From assembly GCF_016107655.1 (NCBI RefSeq), contig NZ_JABASX010000009.1, forward strand, positions 62,001-126,000: 64,000 nucleotides of DNA. Reading direction: 5' to 3'. The notes beneath the pieces are model-generated. The model made no database searches, had not been told where the DNA came from, and saw only the letters and a list, made by a program, of their open reading frames with translations. This DNA is from Brevibacterium antiquum (GTDB lineage: Bacteria > Actinomycetota > Actinomycetes > Actinomycetales > Brevibacteriaceae). The number at the start of each line of letters is the position of its first letter. Positions within the stretch are counted from its first letter, which is position 1. Of this stretch, positions 8,524 to 17,940 are shown piece after piece. The translations under genes and the position numbers were made by a program.

Positions 8524-9057
8524 TCAGAACCGGTCGAACGGGCTCGCGTACTTGAAGGCTCCGCCCTGGCCGGCATAGTCCGAGAGGGTGCGGATCTGGA
8601 AATAGTCGCCCCACTCGGACTCCGGTGAGGAGACTGCAGTCGCCGAGGCTGGGACGAAACCGAAGCGCGCATAATAGGCAGGCTCTCCGAGCAGTCCCAC
8701 TACGGTCTCACCTCGGGCATCTGCGGCACCTAGGACAGCATGCATCAGCGCCGAGCCAACACCCTCACCCTGTTGACCAGGGTCGACACTGACCGGTCCG
8801 ATTCCCAAAGCAGGTGCGGAATCGATGTACGCACGAGAGGCGACAACGTGTCCGATGATCTTATCGTCAGCAACGGCAACGAGTGAGAGTTCAGGAATCC
8901 ACGCCGCATCAGCCCGCAACCAGGAAATCAGAGTCGTTTCCCCAGGATCTCCTCCCGGCTCCACCGGAGGCGCACTGTGCTCCGCACCGCGAAATGCGGC
9001 CGCGGTGACGGCGCGAATAGCTTCAGTATCGCCTGAACGTTCTCGTCGGATCAGCAT
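8524..9057 (-). CDS. GNAT-family N-acetyltransferase (YhbS-like)
   Basis: The protein has 177 residues with MLIRRERSGDTEAIRAVTAAAF at the N-terminus and a clear acetyl-CoA motif A: GIGPVSVDPGQQGEGVGSALMHAVL (Q-x-x-G-x-G). It is followed by VVGLLGEPAYYARFGFVPAS, where GEPxYYxRFGF is diagnostic of the YhbS subgroup. The acceptor is unknown. The gene stands 81 bp upstream of the LysR start on the same strand. Confidence 0.9.
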   Translation of the reverse strand: MLIRRERSGDTEAIRAVTAAAFRGAEHSAPPVEPGGDPGETTLISWLRADAAWIPELSLVAVADDKIIGHVVASRAYIDSAPALGIGPVSVDPGQQGEGVGSALMHAVLGAADARGETVVGLLGEPAYYARFGFVPASATAVSSPESEWGDYFQIRTLSDYAGQGGAFKYASPFDRF

Positions 9058-9116
9058 AGTCAGTCAGCCTACTCTCCGATGCTCACCATACCCGCCGGCG
9101 AACGCCGTATGGGCCA

Positions 9117-9680
9117 TCAATATCTGGTCCCATAGCGCGTCAGACGCACTCCGTCGGGGAACGATCGACTCTCCAGCAAGTTCAGATTCACCCAGTTGTC
9201 GAGGGTGGTGAAGAAGGGTGTGCCGCCACCGGTCAGAACCGGGTAGGTGACGAGGATGTACTCGTCGATGAGTCCTGCTCTCATAGCTGTCGCGGCGAGC
9301 GCGGCACCGCCGATGTCCATGGGACCGCCATCGTCCGCCTTGAGTCCGGCGATCTCCGAGGCGGCTTCCCCGTGGATCAGGCGAGCATTCCACCCGACCG
9401 TGCCGATCGTCGAAGAGAACACTGCCTTCGGCATCTCCATCCAACGGCGCGCGTACTCGAGCTGCTCCGGCATGACTCCAGGCTGTTGGTCCGCATACGG
9501 CCAGAATGAGCTCATGTCTTCCCACAGTCGCCTGCCGTACAGGGCCAGCTCAGTGGACCCGACCCGATCGGACCACCACTGGAACACCTCGTCATTCGGC
9601 GTGGTCCAGCCAAGATCATTTCCAGGCGCGGCGACGTAGCCGTCCAGGCTCACATTCATCGCAAAGGTCAGTTTCCGCAT
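9117..9680 (-). CDS. Dihydrofolate reductase-family (RibD C-terminal-like) protein
   Basis: The 187-residue protein begins MRKLTFAMNVSLDGYVAAPG, the standard opening of the RibD C-terminal/YwjB family, then LYGRRLWEDMSSFWPYAD and DIGGAALAATAMRAGLIDEY. GGAALA binds the NADPH pyrophosphate, and VLTGGGTPFF is a typical C-terminal element. These proteins have the DHFR fold; physiological substrates are mostly unknown. ATG 9680 was chosen because GAGAGGGG precedes it and the family motif starts at once. Confidence 0.88.
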   Translation of the reverse strand: MRKLTFAMNVSLDGYVAAPGNDLGWTTPNDEVFQWWSDRVGSTELALYGRRLWEDMSSFWPYADQQPGVMPEQLEYARRWMEMPKAVFSSTIGTVGWNARLIHGEAASEIAGLKADDGGPMDIGGAALAATAMRAGLIDEYILVTYPVLTGGGTPFFTTLDNWVNLNLLESRSFPDGVRLTRYGTRY

Positions 9681-9724
9681 GACTTCGGCCCCTCTCAAGT
9701 CGGCAGCCGCTGGTGCAGAAGAGT

Positions 9725-11062
9725 CTACTGCGGCATGTTGACGAAGCGGGACTTCGCGCCCTGGAAGGCCACGGAGATGTCAGCTGTCGGACCCGCACGG
9801 TGCTTGGCGACGATGATGTCGGCCTCGCCTGCACGTTCGTGTTCCTTGTCGTACATGTCGTCACGATGGATGAGCAGCACCATATCGGCGTCCTGCTCGA
9901 TCGAACCGGACTCACGCAGGTCCGAGATCATCGGACGCTTGTCCGTCCTCTGCTCGCTGCCACGGTTGAGCTGTGAAAGCGCGATGACCGGGATCTCGAG
10001 CTCTTTGGCCAAGAGCTTGAGCGAACGGGAGAACTCGGAGACCTCCTGCTGACGCGACTCGACTCGTTTGCCGGAGCTCATCAGCTGCAGGTAGTCGACG
10101 CAGACCATCTTGAGATCGTGCTGCTGCTTCAGGCGTCGGCACTTCGCACGGATCTCGGTCAGTGCCATATTCGGGGAATCATCGACGAACAGCGGGGCAT
10201 CGTTGATGCGCGATTCCGTTGCGGCCAGGGTCGTCCAGTCATGAGGGGACAGTTCACCGCGGCGAAGGTTCTGGAGGGGAATCTCCGACTCAGCCGACAG
10301 CAGACGCATGACGAGTTCGTTCTTGCCCATCTCCAAGGAGAAGAAGACGGCGGCCTGGCCGTGGTGGATCGCCGCCGAGCGCATGAAGTCCAGGGCCAGA
10401 GTGGACTTGCCGACACCGGGACGAGCCGCGATGACGATCATCGTGCCCGGATGGAAACCGTTGGTGAGCTGGTCGAATTCGGTGAAACCGGTCGGCACCC
10501 CCGCAGTCTGCCCATCGGTGTCGCCATTGCGTTCGATCTCCTGAGCGACATCGCTGAGGATGTCGGAGAGGATCACATAATCCTCTGTGGTGTGACGCTC
10601 GGTGACCTGGTAGATCTCCGCCTGGGCCGAGTTCACGACCTCATCGGTGTCGCCCTCGGCGTCATAGCCCATCTGCACGATGCGGGTGCCGGCCTCGACG
10701 AGGCGGCGCAGGACGGCCTGCTCGCGCACGATCGCGGCATAGTAGCCGGCGTTGGCGGCAGTCGGGACGGAGGAGATGAGCGTGTGCAGGTATGCCGCAC
10801 CGCCGACTCGGGAGAGGTCGCCGGTCTTCGTGAGGTAGTTCGCAACGGTCACGGAGTCTGCGGGCTCACCACGCGAATACAGGTCGAGGACGGCCTCGTA
10901 GATAGTCTCGTGAGCAGGCTTGTAGAAGTCATCACCGGTCATGGATTCGACGCAGTCGGCGATCGCATCCTTGGACAGAAGCATCGCACCGAGGACGCTC
11001 TGCTCGGCCTCGACGTCCTGCGGCGGGGTCCTCATCCCGTCAAACCCCTGATTGTTGCTCAA
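9725..11062 (-). CDS. dnaB: Replicative DNA helicase DnaB
   Basis: This hexameric 5'-3' helicase unwinds DNA at the replication fork and recruits primase. The N-terminal domain starts with the signature TPPQDVEAEQSVLGAMLLS. The RecA-like ATPase carries Walker A ARPGVGKSTLAL, Walker B LKMVCVDYLQLM, and the late ISDLRESGSIEQDADMVLLIHR motif. No intein interrupts the ATPase. I prefer TTG 11062 (445 residues) because GAGGAAGAGGAAG lies 5-16 bases upstream; GTG 11098 would add 12 basic residues. In related genomes dnaB follows rplI; here it is about 12 kb away, downstream of an ABC exporter. Confidence 0.95.
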   Translation of the reverse strand: MSNNQGFDGMRTPPQDVEAEQSVLGAMLLSKDAIADCVESMTGDDFYKPAHETIYEAVLDLYSRGEPADSVTVANYLTKTGDLSRVGGAAYLHTLISSVPTAANAGYYAAIVREQAVLRRLVEAGTRIVQMGYDAEGDTDEVVNSAQAEIYQVTERHTTEDYVILSDILSDVAQEIERNGDTDGQTAGVPTGFTEFDQLTNGFHPGTMIVIAARPGVGKSTLALDFMRSAAIHHGQAAVFFSLEMGKNELVMRLLSAESEIPLQNLRRGELSPHDWTTLAATESRINDAPLFVDDSPNMALTEIRAKCRRLKQQHDLKMVCVDYLQLMSSGKRVESRQQEVSEFSRSLKLLAKELEIPVIALSQLNRGSEQRTDKRPMISDLRESGSIEQDADMVLLIHRDDMYDKEHERAGEADIIVAKHRAGPTADISVAFQGAKSRFVNMPQ

Positions 11063-11209
11063 TCGTCTTCCTCTTCCTCGAACCTCGTCGGCGGACACCC
11101 GCTTTCAACGCCCTCCAACTGTACCTGGATCGAGAAGCCGCAGACCCACCTCGGCGGGGATATCCGGGTGTGAGCACACGCTCACTCCGGCATGTTCACG
11201 GCACCCTCC

Positions 11210-12592
11210 TCATTCCCGTGAACGGCACGCGGTCGCCACGGTCACGAGGATCGGCTTCGCCAGCTGCAATCCCGATCTGATGATGAGGATACCGAGGACC
11301 ACTGACGCGAGAATCGTTGAGAACGTGATCGGTTTGAGCACGAGCGCTGCTCCGGCCAAGGGCAGAACGAGAAGCAGACCGAGACCGCCTGCCAGCAGCG
11401 CCACCCAGATGACCGGCCCCAGAACTGCTCTCACCATCGCTGTGTGCATGGTCTCCGGGTCCGTTCCCGCGGCGTAGAGATCTTGGAATGTGTCGGCTCG
11501 ATCGTAGATGTCGGCAACCTGGTTGATCAGCGCGGATACAGCGATCAACAGGATCGATATCCCCATCACCAGCATAACTCCGGTGAAGATGTCCTGCAGC
11601 AGGAACCGGTCTGCGTCCTGCATCTGTGCACCGGGTTCATCCGCAGCATCCAGGCCGAGCTGCATGAGCGAGATGCCGGAGCCGCCCACGGCCGCAACGA
11701 ATGCAGTCATGGCCAGACCGGAGACTCTGCGCCAGAACCGCTTGGGATCGTCGGAGACCAGCCGGGCGGCGATGAGTCGTTCCGGAGTCTGCGCCCGATT
11801 CCCGCTCAGGTGCGCAAACCACCTGATCAGCAGGCCGCCGACGAGGTCGACGACGATCAGTCCGAGGATGAACATGACCATGATGGCCGCGATCAGGATG
11901 CCCAGTCCGAGGCCGCCGCTCTGCGTCAGCGACACGGCGACCGGTAGGGGCACAATCGCGACGACTGCCAGGATCACCTGCCCGAGGGGAAACTTCCGCT
12001 CGAGTGACTTGGTGCGCACACCCAGGGGCGAGATCGCGACCTTGCGCAGTCCCACCAGGGCCGCGACGATGCACACGAGGATGAGGAACACGACCACTGC
12101 AGCCACCAGCCACGCGGGCATCAGCATGTTCTCGTAGCCGATGGAGCGGCCCATGAAGTGGATGAGGCTCACCGGCCATGCCACGACGAGATAGCCGAGG
12201 ACTCCGAGCACGATTCCGCAGATTGCAGGCACCAGCGGTTCGGCAACGGCGAGGGTGACGACGGCCGTTCGCCTCGCCCCGAGCAGCGACATCGTGGACA
12301 GGCGCTCGTCCTGTCGACGGGCGGACAGGGTCGCCGAGGCGGACGCCAGTGTGCTCGCCGGTATCACGAGCAGGATTGTCGCGAAGCCGGCGAGGAACTT
12401 GTACACGAGGTCCATGCCCTCCATGTCCGAGCCCGGGGCCGCCGGGGTCTGGAAGAACATCCAGGCCCCGGCGGCAACGGTGAGGAACAGGGTGGCACAG
12501 GCGAAGAACGAACTCATCACCAGGAGAGAACTCGAGGAGGTGAACGTCTTGCGTCCCAGCACGAGCGCGACGATTCGAGTTGCTGTGGGCAT
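11210..12592 (-). CDS. FtsX-like ABC transporter permease (second of a pair)
   Basis: The 460-residue membrane protein has a first TM segment at ~25-45 (SSFFACATLFLTVAAGAWMF), a second near 65-85, and a repeated FtsX domain with later TM clusters at ~115-185, 205-255 and 335-450. The motif SARRQDERLSTMSLLGARR between TM helices is the coupling-helix region of this family. It is paralogous to the gene immediately upstream (12620-13990), sharing FFACxTLFLTVAxGAW and SARRQDERLSTxSLLGA. With the ATPase at 13990-14754 it probably forms a heterodimeric exporter for a lipid or peptide. Confidence 0.85.
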   Translation of the reverse strand: MPTATRIVALVLGRKTFTSSSSLLVMSSFFACATLFLTVAAGAWMFFQTPAAPGSDMEGMDLVYKFLAGFATILLVIPASTLASASATLSARRQDERLSTMSLLGARRTAVVTLAVAEPLVPAICGIVLGVLGYLVVAWPVSLIHFMGRSIGYENMLMPAWLVAAVVVFLILVCIVAALVGLRKVAISPLGVRTKSLERKFPLGQVILAVVAIVPLPVAVSLTQSGGLGLGILIAAIMVMFILGLIVVDLVGGLLIRWFAHLSGNRAQTPERLIAARLVSDDPKRFWRRVSGLAMTAFVAAVGGSGISLMQLGLDAADEPGAQMQDADRFLLQDIFTGVMLVMGISILLIAVSALINQVADIYDRADTFQDLYAAGTDPETMHTAMVRAVLGPVIWVALLAGGLGLLLVLPLAGAALVLKPITFSTILASVVLGILIIRSGLQLAKPILVTVATACRSRE

Positions 12593-12619
12593 ATCGGTCT
12601 CCTTCTCGGATCCTCGTTC

Positions 12620-13990
12620 TCAGGCCGTGGCGGTCACGGCTGTGACGCGACGGACCAGCGGACGGGTGAACTGGAGCCCCAGCCACACCATCACAACACC
12701 GCCGACGAGCACCGCTGCGACAACTGCGATGGTCAGCGGATCGCCGAGGTCACTGGCCGAAGCCATGAGTCCGGCCAGCATTCCGCCCAGCACCAGTGAC
12801 ACGAGGGTGACGAGCAGGATGGGCGACATGACCGCGCTGACGGTGACTCGGTGCATCATCTTCTGCGTCATTCCCGCCGAATGCAGCTCCCGGTAGGTCG
12901 ATGCCCGGTCGAGGATGTCTGCTGCCTGGTTGATCGTCGCGGAGATGACGATGAAGACGAAGGCAATGGCCAGAGTGAGGATGAGTCCGGCGAAGATGTC
13001 ATCGGCCATGTACTGGTAGGGGCCCATGATGGCCTTGGCCTCGGCGGTGAGATCTCCCTGATTCGCCCGCATCATCGCCGTGCCGGCACCACCGACGACC
13101 GCGATGAAGGTGATCATCGACAGTCCCGCCACGCGACGCCAGTACTGTGCCGGTGCATCGGCGATCATCGACGCCGCGATCATCGACGTGGGTGTGCGGG
13201 CAATCCGGTGACTGAGCCATCCGTGGATCCGCATGACGAGGACGCCGATGACGTTGATGAGCAGAAGGGCGATCCCGATCGTGATGATGCTCGCGACAAC
13301 GTAGGTCGTTATCGGCTGGTTCCGATTGAGGGAGAAGATGAGGGCACCGACCATGCCGACGACCAGGATGATGACGGTGATGATGCGGGCCACTGGGAAC
13401 TTCCGGGCCAAGGACCTGGTGCGCACGCCCAATGGTGAAACCGTGATCTTGCGCAGGCCGAGCAGGGCCGAGAGCAGACAGACCAAGAGCAGTCCGATGA
13501 CGACGGCGGCGAGCAGCCACAGAGGCATCATCAGCGCAGAATATCCGAGCGGTTCACCGGTGAAGACTAAGAAGCTGAGCGGGTAGGCGAGCAGGAAGTA
13601 GCCGGCGATACCTGCGAGGATGCCGGCCGAGGCGGGAATGAAGGGTTCGGCGACCGCCAGAAGGCGGACGGTGCCGGGTTTCGCACCGAGCAGGGAAAGT
13701 GTGGACAGGCGTTCATCCTGACGCCGGGCACTCAGCTTCGCCGAGGCGGCCCCCAAGCTGATCGCGGGAACGATGAGGAAGACCGTGGCCAAGATCGCGA
13801 GCAAGCGATAGAGCCCGGCCACCTCGGCGTATCCGGAGACTTCGGGTCGGTCGTTGAACGCCCAGGCACCGCCGGCGACGGTGAGGAAGAGCGTCGAGCA
13901 TGCGAAGAATGCGATGGCGACGAGCTTCGACGTGGTCGAGGTGAAGGATTTCTTGGTCAGTACGAGGGGAAGGATATTCATAGTCGGCAT
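12620..13990 (-). CDS. FtsX-like ABC transporter permease (first of a pair)
   Basis: The 456-residue protein has the same topology as its downstream paralogue: TM1 near residues 25-47 (AIAFFACSTLFLTVAGGAWA), the family motif KLSARRQDERLSTLSLLGAKP, and eight or more further hydrophobic segments. The ATG overlaps the ATPase stop as TGATG, indicating translational coupling. The pair could have arisen by tandem duplication. Its substrate is unknown; two-permease, one-ATPase operons in Actinobacteria include peptide-antibiotic resistance exporters, but no sensor kinase or response regulator is nearby. Confidence 0.86.
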   Translation of the reverse strand: MPTMNILPLVLTKKSFTSTTSKLVAIAFFACSTLFLTVAGGAWAFNDRPEVSGYAEVAGLYRLLAILATVFLIVPAISLGAASAKLSARRQDERLSTLSLLGAKPGTVRLLAVAEPFIPASAGILAGIAGYFLLAYPLSFLVFTGEPLGYSALMMPLWLLAAVVIGLLLVCLLSALLGLRKITVSPLGVRTRSLARKFPVARIITVIILVVGMVGALIFSLNRNQPITTYVVASIITIGIALLLINVIGVLVMRIHGWLSHRIARTPTSMIAASMIADAPAQYWRRVAGLSMITFIAVVGGAGTAMMRANQGDLTAEAKAIMGPYQYMADDIFAGLILTLAIAFVFIVISATINQAADILDRASTYRELHSAGMTQKMMHRVTVSAVMSPILLVTLVSLVLGGMLAGLMASASDLGDPLTIAVVAAVLVGGVVMVWLGLQFTRPLVRRVTAVTATA

Positions 13991-14754
13991 CACCGGTTGT
14001 TCTGAAGGTACTGGTTGCTCTGCACGCGCTGGTCGTTCCCCGCAGGCTGGTTCGCGGAGTCGGAGACGATCCGACCGTCGGCAAGGCGGACGATGCGCGA
14101 ACAGCGAGCGGCCACCGTCTCATCGTGGGTGACGACGACCAGAGTGGATCCTCGTCCGGTTGTGGAGGCCAGGAGTTCGGAGAGCACCTCGGTGGAGGTG
14201 GAGGAGTCCAGGGCACCGGTGGGCTCGTCGGCGAAGGTGACCACGGGCTGGGTGACCTGGGCGCGGGCGATGGCCACGCGCTGAGCCTGTCCGCCGGAAA
14301 GCTGCCCGATGCGCTTGTTCAGGTGCTCGGCCAGTCCCAGGCGCTGGAGCCACGCGCGGGCATGTTCGGTTGCATCGGTGCGCGTCAAGCCTGAGAGCAT
14401 GGCTGCGAGCGCGACATTGTCCAAAGCGGTGAGTTCGGGCAGGAGCAGACCCTGCTGGAACACGAAGCCGAAGACCTCGCGACGCAGCGCAGTGCGGCCT
14501 TTCTCCTTCAGTGACGTGATCTCGGCGGCGGCGCTGCGGTCGGTGGGCAGGAGGCGAATGGTGCCCTCGTCGGGACGGATGATGCCGGCCAAGCAGTGCA
14601 GGAGGGTCGTCTTTCCGGAACCGGAGGGACCCATGATGGCCAAAGATTCGCCGAGGCCGATGGTGAGATCGACTCCGGCGAGCGCATAGGTCTGGTTGTA
14701 GTGCTTGGTCACGTTCGATGATGTGATGATTGCGGGAAGCTGTGTGTTTGTCAT
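13990..14754 (-). CDS. ABC transporter ATP-binding protein (MacB/LolD-like)
   Basis: The 254-residue ATPase shows Walker A MGPSGSGKTTLLHCLAG, Q-loop FGFVFQQGLLLPELTALDNV, signature LSGGQAQRVAIARA, Walker B VVTFADEPTGALD and the switch histidine VVVTHD. DEPTGALD is characteristic of the MacB/LolD/BceA exporter-associated branch. ATG 14754 begins MTNTQLPAII; a longer in-frame start at 14790 lacks a better ribosome-binding site. First gene of the exporter operon, coupled to the permease at 12620-13990. Confidence 0.93.
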   Translation of the reverse strand: MTNTQLPAIITSSNVTKHYNQTYALAGVDLTIGLGESLAIMGPSGSGKTTLLHCLAGIIRPDEGTIRLLPTDRSAAAEITSLKEKGRTALRREVFGFVFQQGLLLPELTALDNVALAAMLSGLTRTDATEHARAWLQRLGLAEHLNKRIGQLSGGQAQRVAIARAQVTQPVVTFADEPTGALDSSTSTEVLSELLASTTGRGSTLVVVTHDETVAARCSRIVRLADGRIVSDSANQPAGNDQRVQSNQYLQNNR

Positions 14755-15007
14755 GTCTCTATATTTTCGCAATCGGACTTGCCCGACCATGAAGTCCTCC
14801 CACCACCTCGACGAGGAAAACCCGACATGTGGAATAGGGGTTGCAGATCCCGCGAATCACCTGGTGATTGACTTGAGATCGGTCCCGCCGATGGACCGAA
14901 CGGCGAGTTCCGACCTATTGTGATTGCGTAGCGGATGCCCGACGGCTCGCCCTGAGCCAACACGCGGCATCGATCACCGAACATGCGGCTAAGACTGAGG
15001 AGTCATC

Positions 15008-15418
15008 ATGAAGGCACAGTGGATCAGCATTCCGGTCGACGATCAGGCTCGCGCTCTGAAGTTCTACACAGATCGGCTCGGCTTCATTCCGAAGGTCGAT
15101 GTGCCGGTCGGTGAGGACTTCCGCTGGTTGACGGTTGTCTCACCGGAGAATCCCGATGGAGTGGAAGTCGTCCTCGAACCCAAGGGGCACCCCGCCGCGG
15201 ACACCTACACCAAGGCGCTGGCCGCCGATGGGATCCCCATCAACCAGTTCGCCGTTGAGGATGTCCAGGCCGAATACGATCGCCTGAGCAACCTCGGTGT
15301 GACCTTCACTCAGGAACCGACGACGATGGGCCCGGTCACCACAGCAGTCCTCGACGACACCGTCGGCAACCTGATCCAGCTCATTCACCAGGAAGAGGGC
15401 GAGCCTGACCTGCCGTGA
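15008..15418 (+). CDS. Glyoxalase/bleomycin-resistance (VOC) domain protein
   Basis: The 136-residue single-domain VOC protein begins AQWISIPVDDQARALKFYTD, then RLGFIPKVDVPVGEDFRWLTV, the usual beta-alpha-beta-beta-beta half-module. The second module ends LDDTVGNLIQLIHQ. Members are lyases, dioxygenases or ligand-binding resistance proteins; the metal-site residues are not decisive here, so no substrate is assigned. Its last 34 bp overlap the 3' end of the convergent TetR gene at 15385-16023. Confidence 0.87.
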   Translation: MKAQWISIPVDDQARALKFYTDRLGFIPKVDVPVGEDFRWLTVVSPENPDGVEVVLEPKGHPAADTYTKALAADGIPINQFAVEDVQAEYDRLSNLGVTFTQEPTTMGPVTTAVLDDTVGNLIQLIHQEEGEPDLP

Positions 15419-16023
15419 GCAGGCTGGCAGATGCCGTCGAGAACCAATCCGGTTCGCCGATCGTAGGCCGCTCTGGAAGGGCGAATCCCGTATTTGAGTG
15501 CGAGTGAGTTGTCGACGGCCATCGCTTGAAAGTCGTCCGGCGTGACCTCTTCGGCCAGAGCGTTGGCCGCATGCCCCTCCCGCACCAGCTCCTCGTGGAA
15601 GCTTCCCCCGAGATGACAGAGTTCCATGAGTGGGTCCGAGGCAGGAAACGCCTGCAGAAGAACGTCGTTGACCGCCGGCAGTCGGTATTGAAGGTCGCGG
15701 ATGGCACCGACGTAGAATCGAATCCGTTCGCTGATACCGGGCACTGAACGGGCATCATCGATGAGGGCCTTCAGTTGAGTCGCGACGACCTCGTCGATGA
15801 CGGAATCGATCAGTCCGATCCGCCCGCCGAACCTGTTGAAGATCGTCGCCTTGCTCACCTGGGCGGTACCGGCAACGTTCTCCAGAGGAGCCGAAAGTCC
15901 CTCGACGCGAAACACCTCGATTGCGGCAGCGCGGATCCTCTCGACATTCCGGCGGGCATCCGTACGCAACGTCGGCCCAGAATTCCTATCAGCCACCCTC
16001 AGCTCTTCCCTGTTTCTCTCCAT
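15385..16023 (-). CDS. TetR/AcrR-family regulator, divergent from an NmrA-like reductase
   Basis: The 212-residue protein has a basic N-terminus and an HTH of residues ~27-72 (RIRAAAIEVFRVEGLSAPLE, VAGTAQVSKATIFNRFGGR). The C-terminal domain has the SBP-like sequence GISERIRFYVGAIRDLQYRL. It is transcribed away from the NmrA-like gene at 16149. The 125-bp gap contains a 23-bp palindrome (AAGTTGAC-N7-GTCAACTT, 16070-16092), a good candidate for its operator, so it probably represses that reductase and itself. Confidence 0.9.
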   Translation of the reverse strand: MERNREELRVADRNSGPTLRTDARRNVERIRAAAIEVFRVEGLSAPLENVAGTAQVSKATIFNRFGGRIGLIDSVIDEVVATQLKALIDDARSVPGISERIRFYVGAIRDLQYRLPAVNDVLLQAFPASDPLMELCHLGGSFHEELVREGHAANALAEEVTPDDFQAMAVDNSLALKYGIRPSRAAYDRRTGLVLDGICQPAHGRSGSPSSW

Positions 16024-16069
16024 AACTTGACTCCACTGGTCACTTTACCGCAGGATGGATGTCGGCACT

Positions 16070-16092
16070 AAGTTGACCATGTAAGTCAACTT
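16070..16092. promoter_or_regulatory. Probable TetR operator palindrome
   Basis: A perfect 8-bp inverted repeat AAGTTGAC with a 7-bp spacer lies in the divergent TetR/NmrA intergenic region, 57 bp before the NmrA-like start and 47 bp from the tetR start. Size and position are as expected for a local TetR repressor site. Binding is inferred. Confidence 0.6.
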
Positions 16093-16148
16093 GAAGGGGT
16101 GCCCCATCAGCACCGGTCTCGCACCGGCTTCAGCGAAAGGCCGCCATC

Positions 16149-17009
16149 ATGATCATCGTGACCGGAGCAACGGGCGCTCTCAACGGCTTCACTGTGGACC
16201 ATCTCCTCCAACGGATTGCACCGAGCGACATCGGTGTCAGCGTCCGCAATCCTGACCGCGCACAGTACCTGGCTGACCAAGGCGTTCGCGTCAGACAAGG
16301 AAGTTACGACGATCCTGATGCTCTCCGTCACTCGTTCGCCGACGCGGAGCAGGTTCTTCTCGTCTCCTCGAGTGATGTCACCGCGGACGTCATCACACAA
16401 CACAGAACAGCCATCGACGCGGCAGTCGAGGCTGGAGCCCAACGAATCCTGTACACGAGCGCTCTCGGGACCGGCTTCAACTCCCCCTACCCTCCACTGG
16501 CAATTCACGCCGCCACCGAGCAGTATCTTGCCGAGTCGGGCGTTTCCTGGACGGCACTGCGCAATGGCTTCTACGGAGACCTAGGAGATCTGCTCGGGCC
16601 ATGGCAGACAACGGGCACAATCGCCAAACCAGCCGACGGCCCCTTCTCATGGATCGACAGACGCGACGCCGGCGAAGCGGCCGCGACAATACTGACCAGT
16701 GCATCGTCCTTCGACGGCCCGGTCAATCTCACACTGCCCTCACCGGTGACTCTCGCCGACTTCGCCACCAGCGCCTCCGAACTATCGAGCCACCCTGTCG
16801 AACGCATCGTTGTCAAGGACGAAGAATGGATTGCAGGCGAAGTGGCCAACGGGGTGCCCGAGGCTGCCGCACGATTCACTCTGACGATGTTCCAAGCAAC
16901 GCGAAGCGGCCATTTCGCGCACCCCGATCCCACCCTGGGTCGTCTCCTCGGACGGGCGCCCCGCACCATCTCCGATCAACTCAGGGAACAGATGGTGCGG
17001 ACTGAGTGA
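16149..17009 (+). CDS. NmrA-like NAD(P)-binding reductase (QOR2 type)
   Basis: The 286-residue atypical short-chain dehydrogenase begins MIIVTGATGALNGFTVDHLL. The normal motif is GATGxLG; here the second glycine position is shifted (ALNG), which is unusual. Later elements match the quinone oxidoreductase 2 group: VSVRNPDRAQYLADQGVRVR, QGSYDDPDALRHSF, QRILYTSALG, and the TALRNGFYGD helix. These enzymes reduce quinones or sense NADP. The divergent TetR and the operator palindrome suggest induction by an electrophile or quinone-like compound. Confidence 0.88.
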   Translation: MIIVTGATGALNGFTVDHLLQRIAPSDIGVSVRNPDRAQYLADQGVRVRQGSYDDPDALRHSFADAEQVLLVSSSDVTADVITQHRTAIDAAVEAGAQRILYTSALGTGFNSPYPPLAIHAATEQYLAESGVSWTALRNGFYGDLGDLLGPWQTTGTIAKPADGPFSWIDRRDAGEAAATILTSASSFDGPVNLTLPSPVTLADFATSASELSSHPVERIVVKDEEWIAGEVANGVPEAAARFTLTMFQATRSGHFAHPDPTLGRLLGRAPRTISDQLREQMVRTE

Positions 17010-17067
17010 TTGCCCCCGGACCGACGTCCAGCGATCAGGCACACGGCTTCACACCTAGTTCACGATT

Positions 17068-17940
17068 TCACATCGAGGTCTCGTCCTTCAGCAACTCCTT
17101 GCGGATCTCGACCTTGAGGACCTTGCCCACCTTCGACCTGGGCAGATCGCTCCAGGCATCGATGCGCTTCGGCGTCTTGATGCTGCCGATCCGAGCTTTG
17201 ACGTGCGCCCGCAGCTCCTCCGTCGTCACCGCACCACCTCGGCGAAGCTGAACGACGGCGGTGACCATCTCACCCCAATGCTCATCGGGCAGACCGATGA
17301 CGGCGCAGTCCTGAACATCGGGGTGGGAAAGGAGGGCCTGTTCCACTTCAGTGGAATAGACGTTGAACCCTCCGGTGATGATCATGTCCTTGGCACGATC
17401 GACGACATAGAGGTAGTTGTCCTCATCGAGGTAGCCGATGTCGCCGGTGTGGTGCCATCCGAATCGCGTCGCCTCCTCGGTCGCTTCGGGATTCTTGTAA
17501 TAGCCGTCCATGACGAGCGATCCGCGAACGACGATCTCTCCGCGTTCCCCTCTGGACACAATCTCGCCTTCCGGAGTCATCACCTCCACAGTGCACAACG
17601 GGGTCGGTCTGCCCGCCGAGCTCAGCCGGCTTTCGGCTAGACTCCCGTCGGGCAGGAAATGATCGCTCGGTGCCATCGTCGAAATCATCATGGGTGCCTC
17701 AGTCTGTCCGAACAGCTGAGCCATGACCGGGCCGATCCTCTCGATTGCCTCTTCCAATCGCACCGGCGACATGGGCGCCGCCCCGTACCACAGGCATTCG
17801 AGGGAACTGAGATCCGTGGAGTCCAGTCCCGCCTCGGCGAGGATCATGTACACGATCGTCGGCGGCAGGAACGAGTGGGTCACCCCATGCTCTGCGACGT
17901 TGGCCAGGAACGCTCCGACATCGGCGCCGCGCATAATGAC
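17068..17940 (-). pseudogene. Acyl-CoA synthetase/AMP-ligase, 5'-truncated
   Basis: The ~290 codons encode only the second half of an ANL-superfamily ligase: YGAAPMSP and FGQTEAPMMIS (A5 region), GWHHTGDIGYLDEDNYLYVV, DRAKDMIITGGFNVYSTEVE, and the catalytic lysine in RSKVGKVLKVEIRKE. The N-terminal half with the AMP-binding P-loop (SSGTTGxPK) is absent, whereas an intact enzyme needs ~500 residues. The break at about 17940 coincides with the break of a TetR fragment reading the other way. Activity is not expected; the first in-frame ATG is 17934. Confidence 0.82.

Noticed and set aside
9725..11062. Possible intein in DnaB
   Set aside because: The ATPase motifs are contiguous and the length is normal, so no intein is present.
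17337..17356. TGTTCCACTTCAGTGGAATA in the ligase fragment
   Set aside because: An inverted repeat but with the core CACTTCAGTG, not CACGTG; it is not a parS site.
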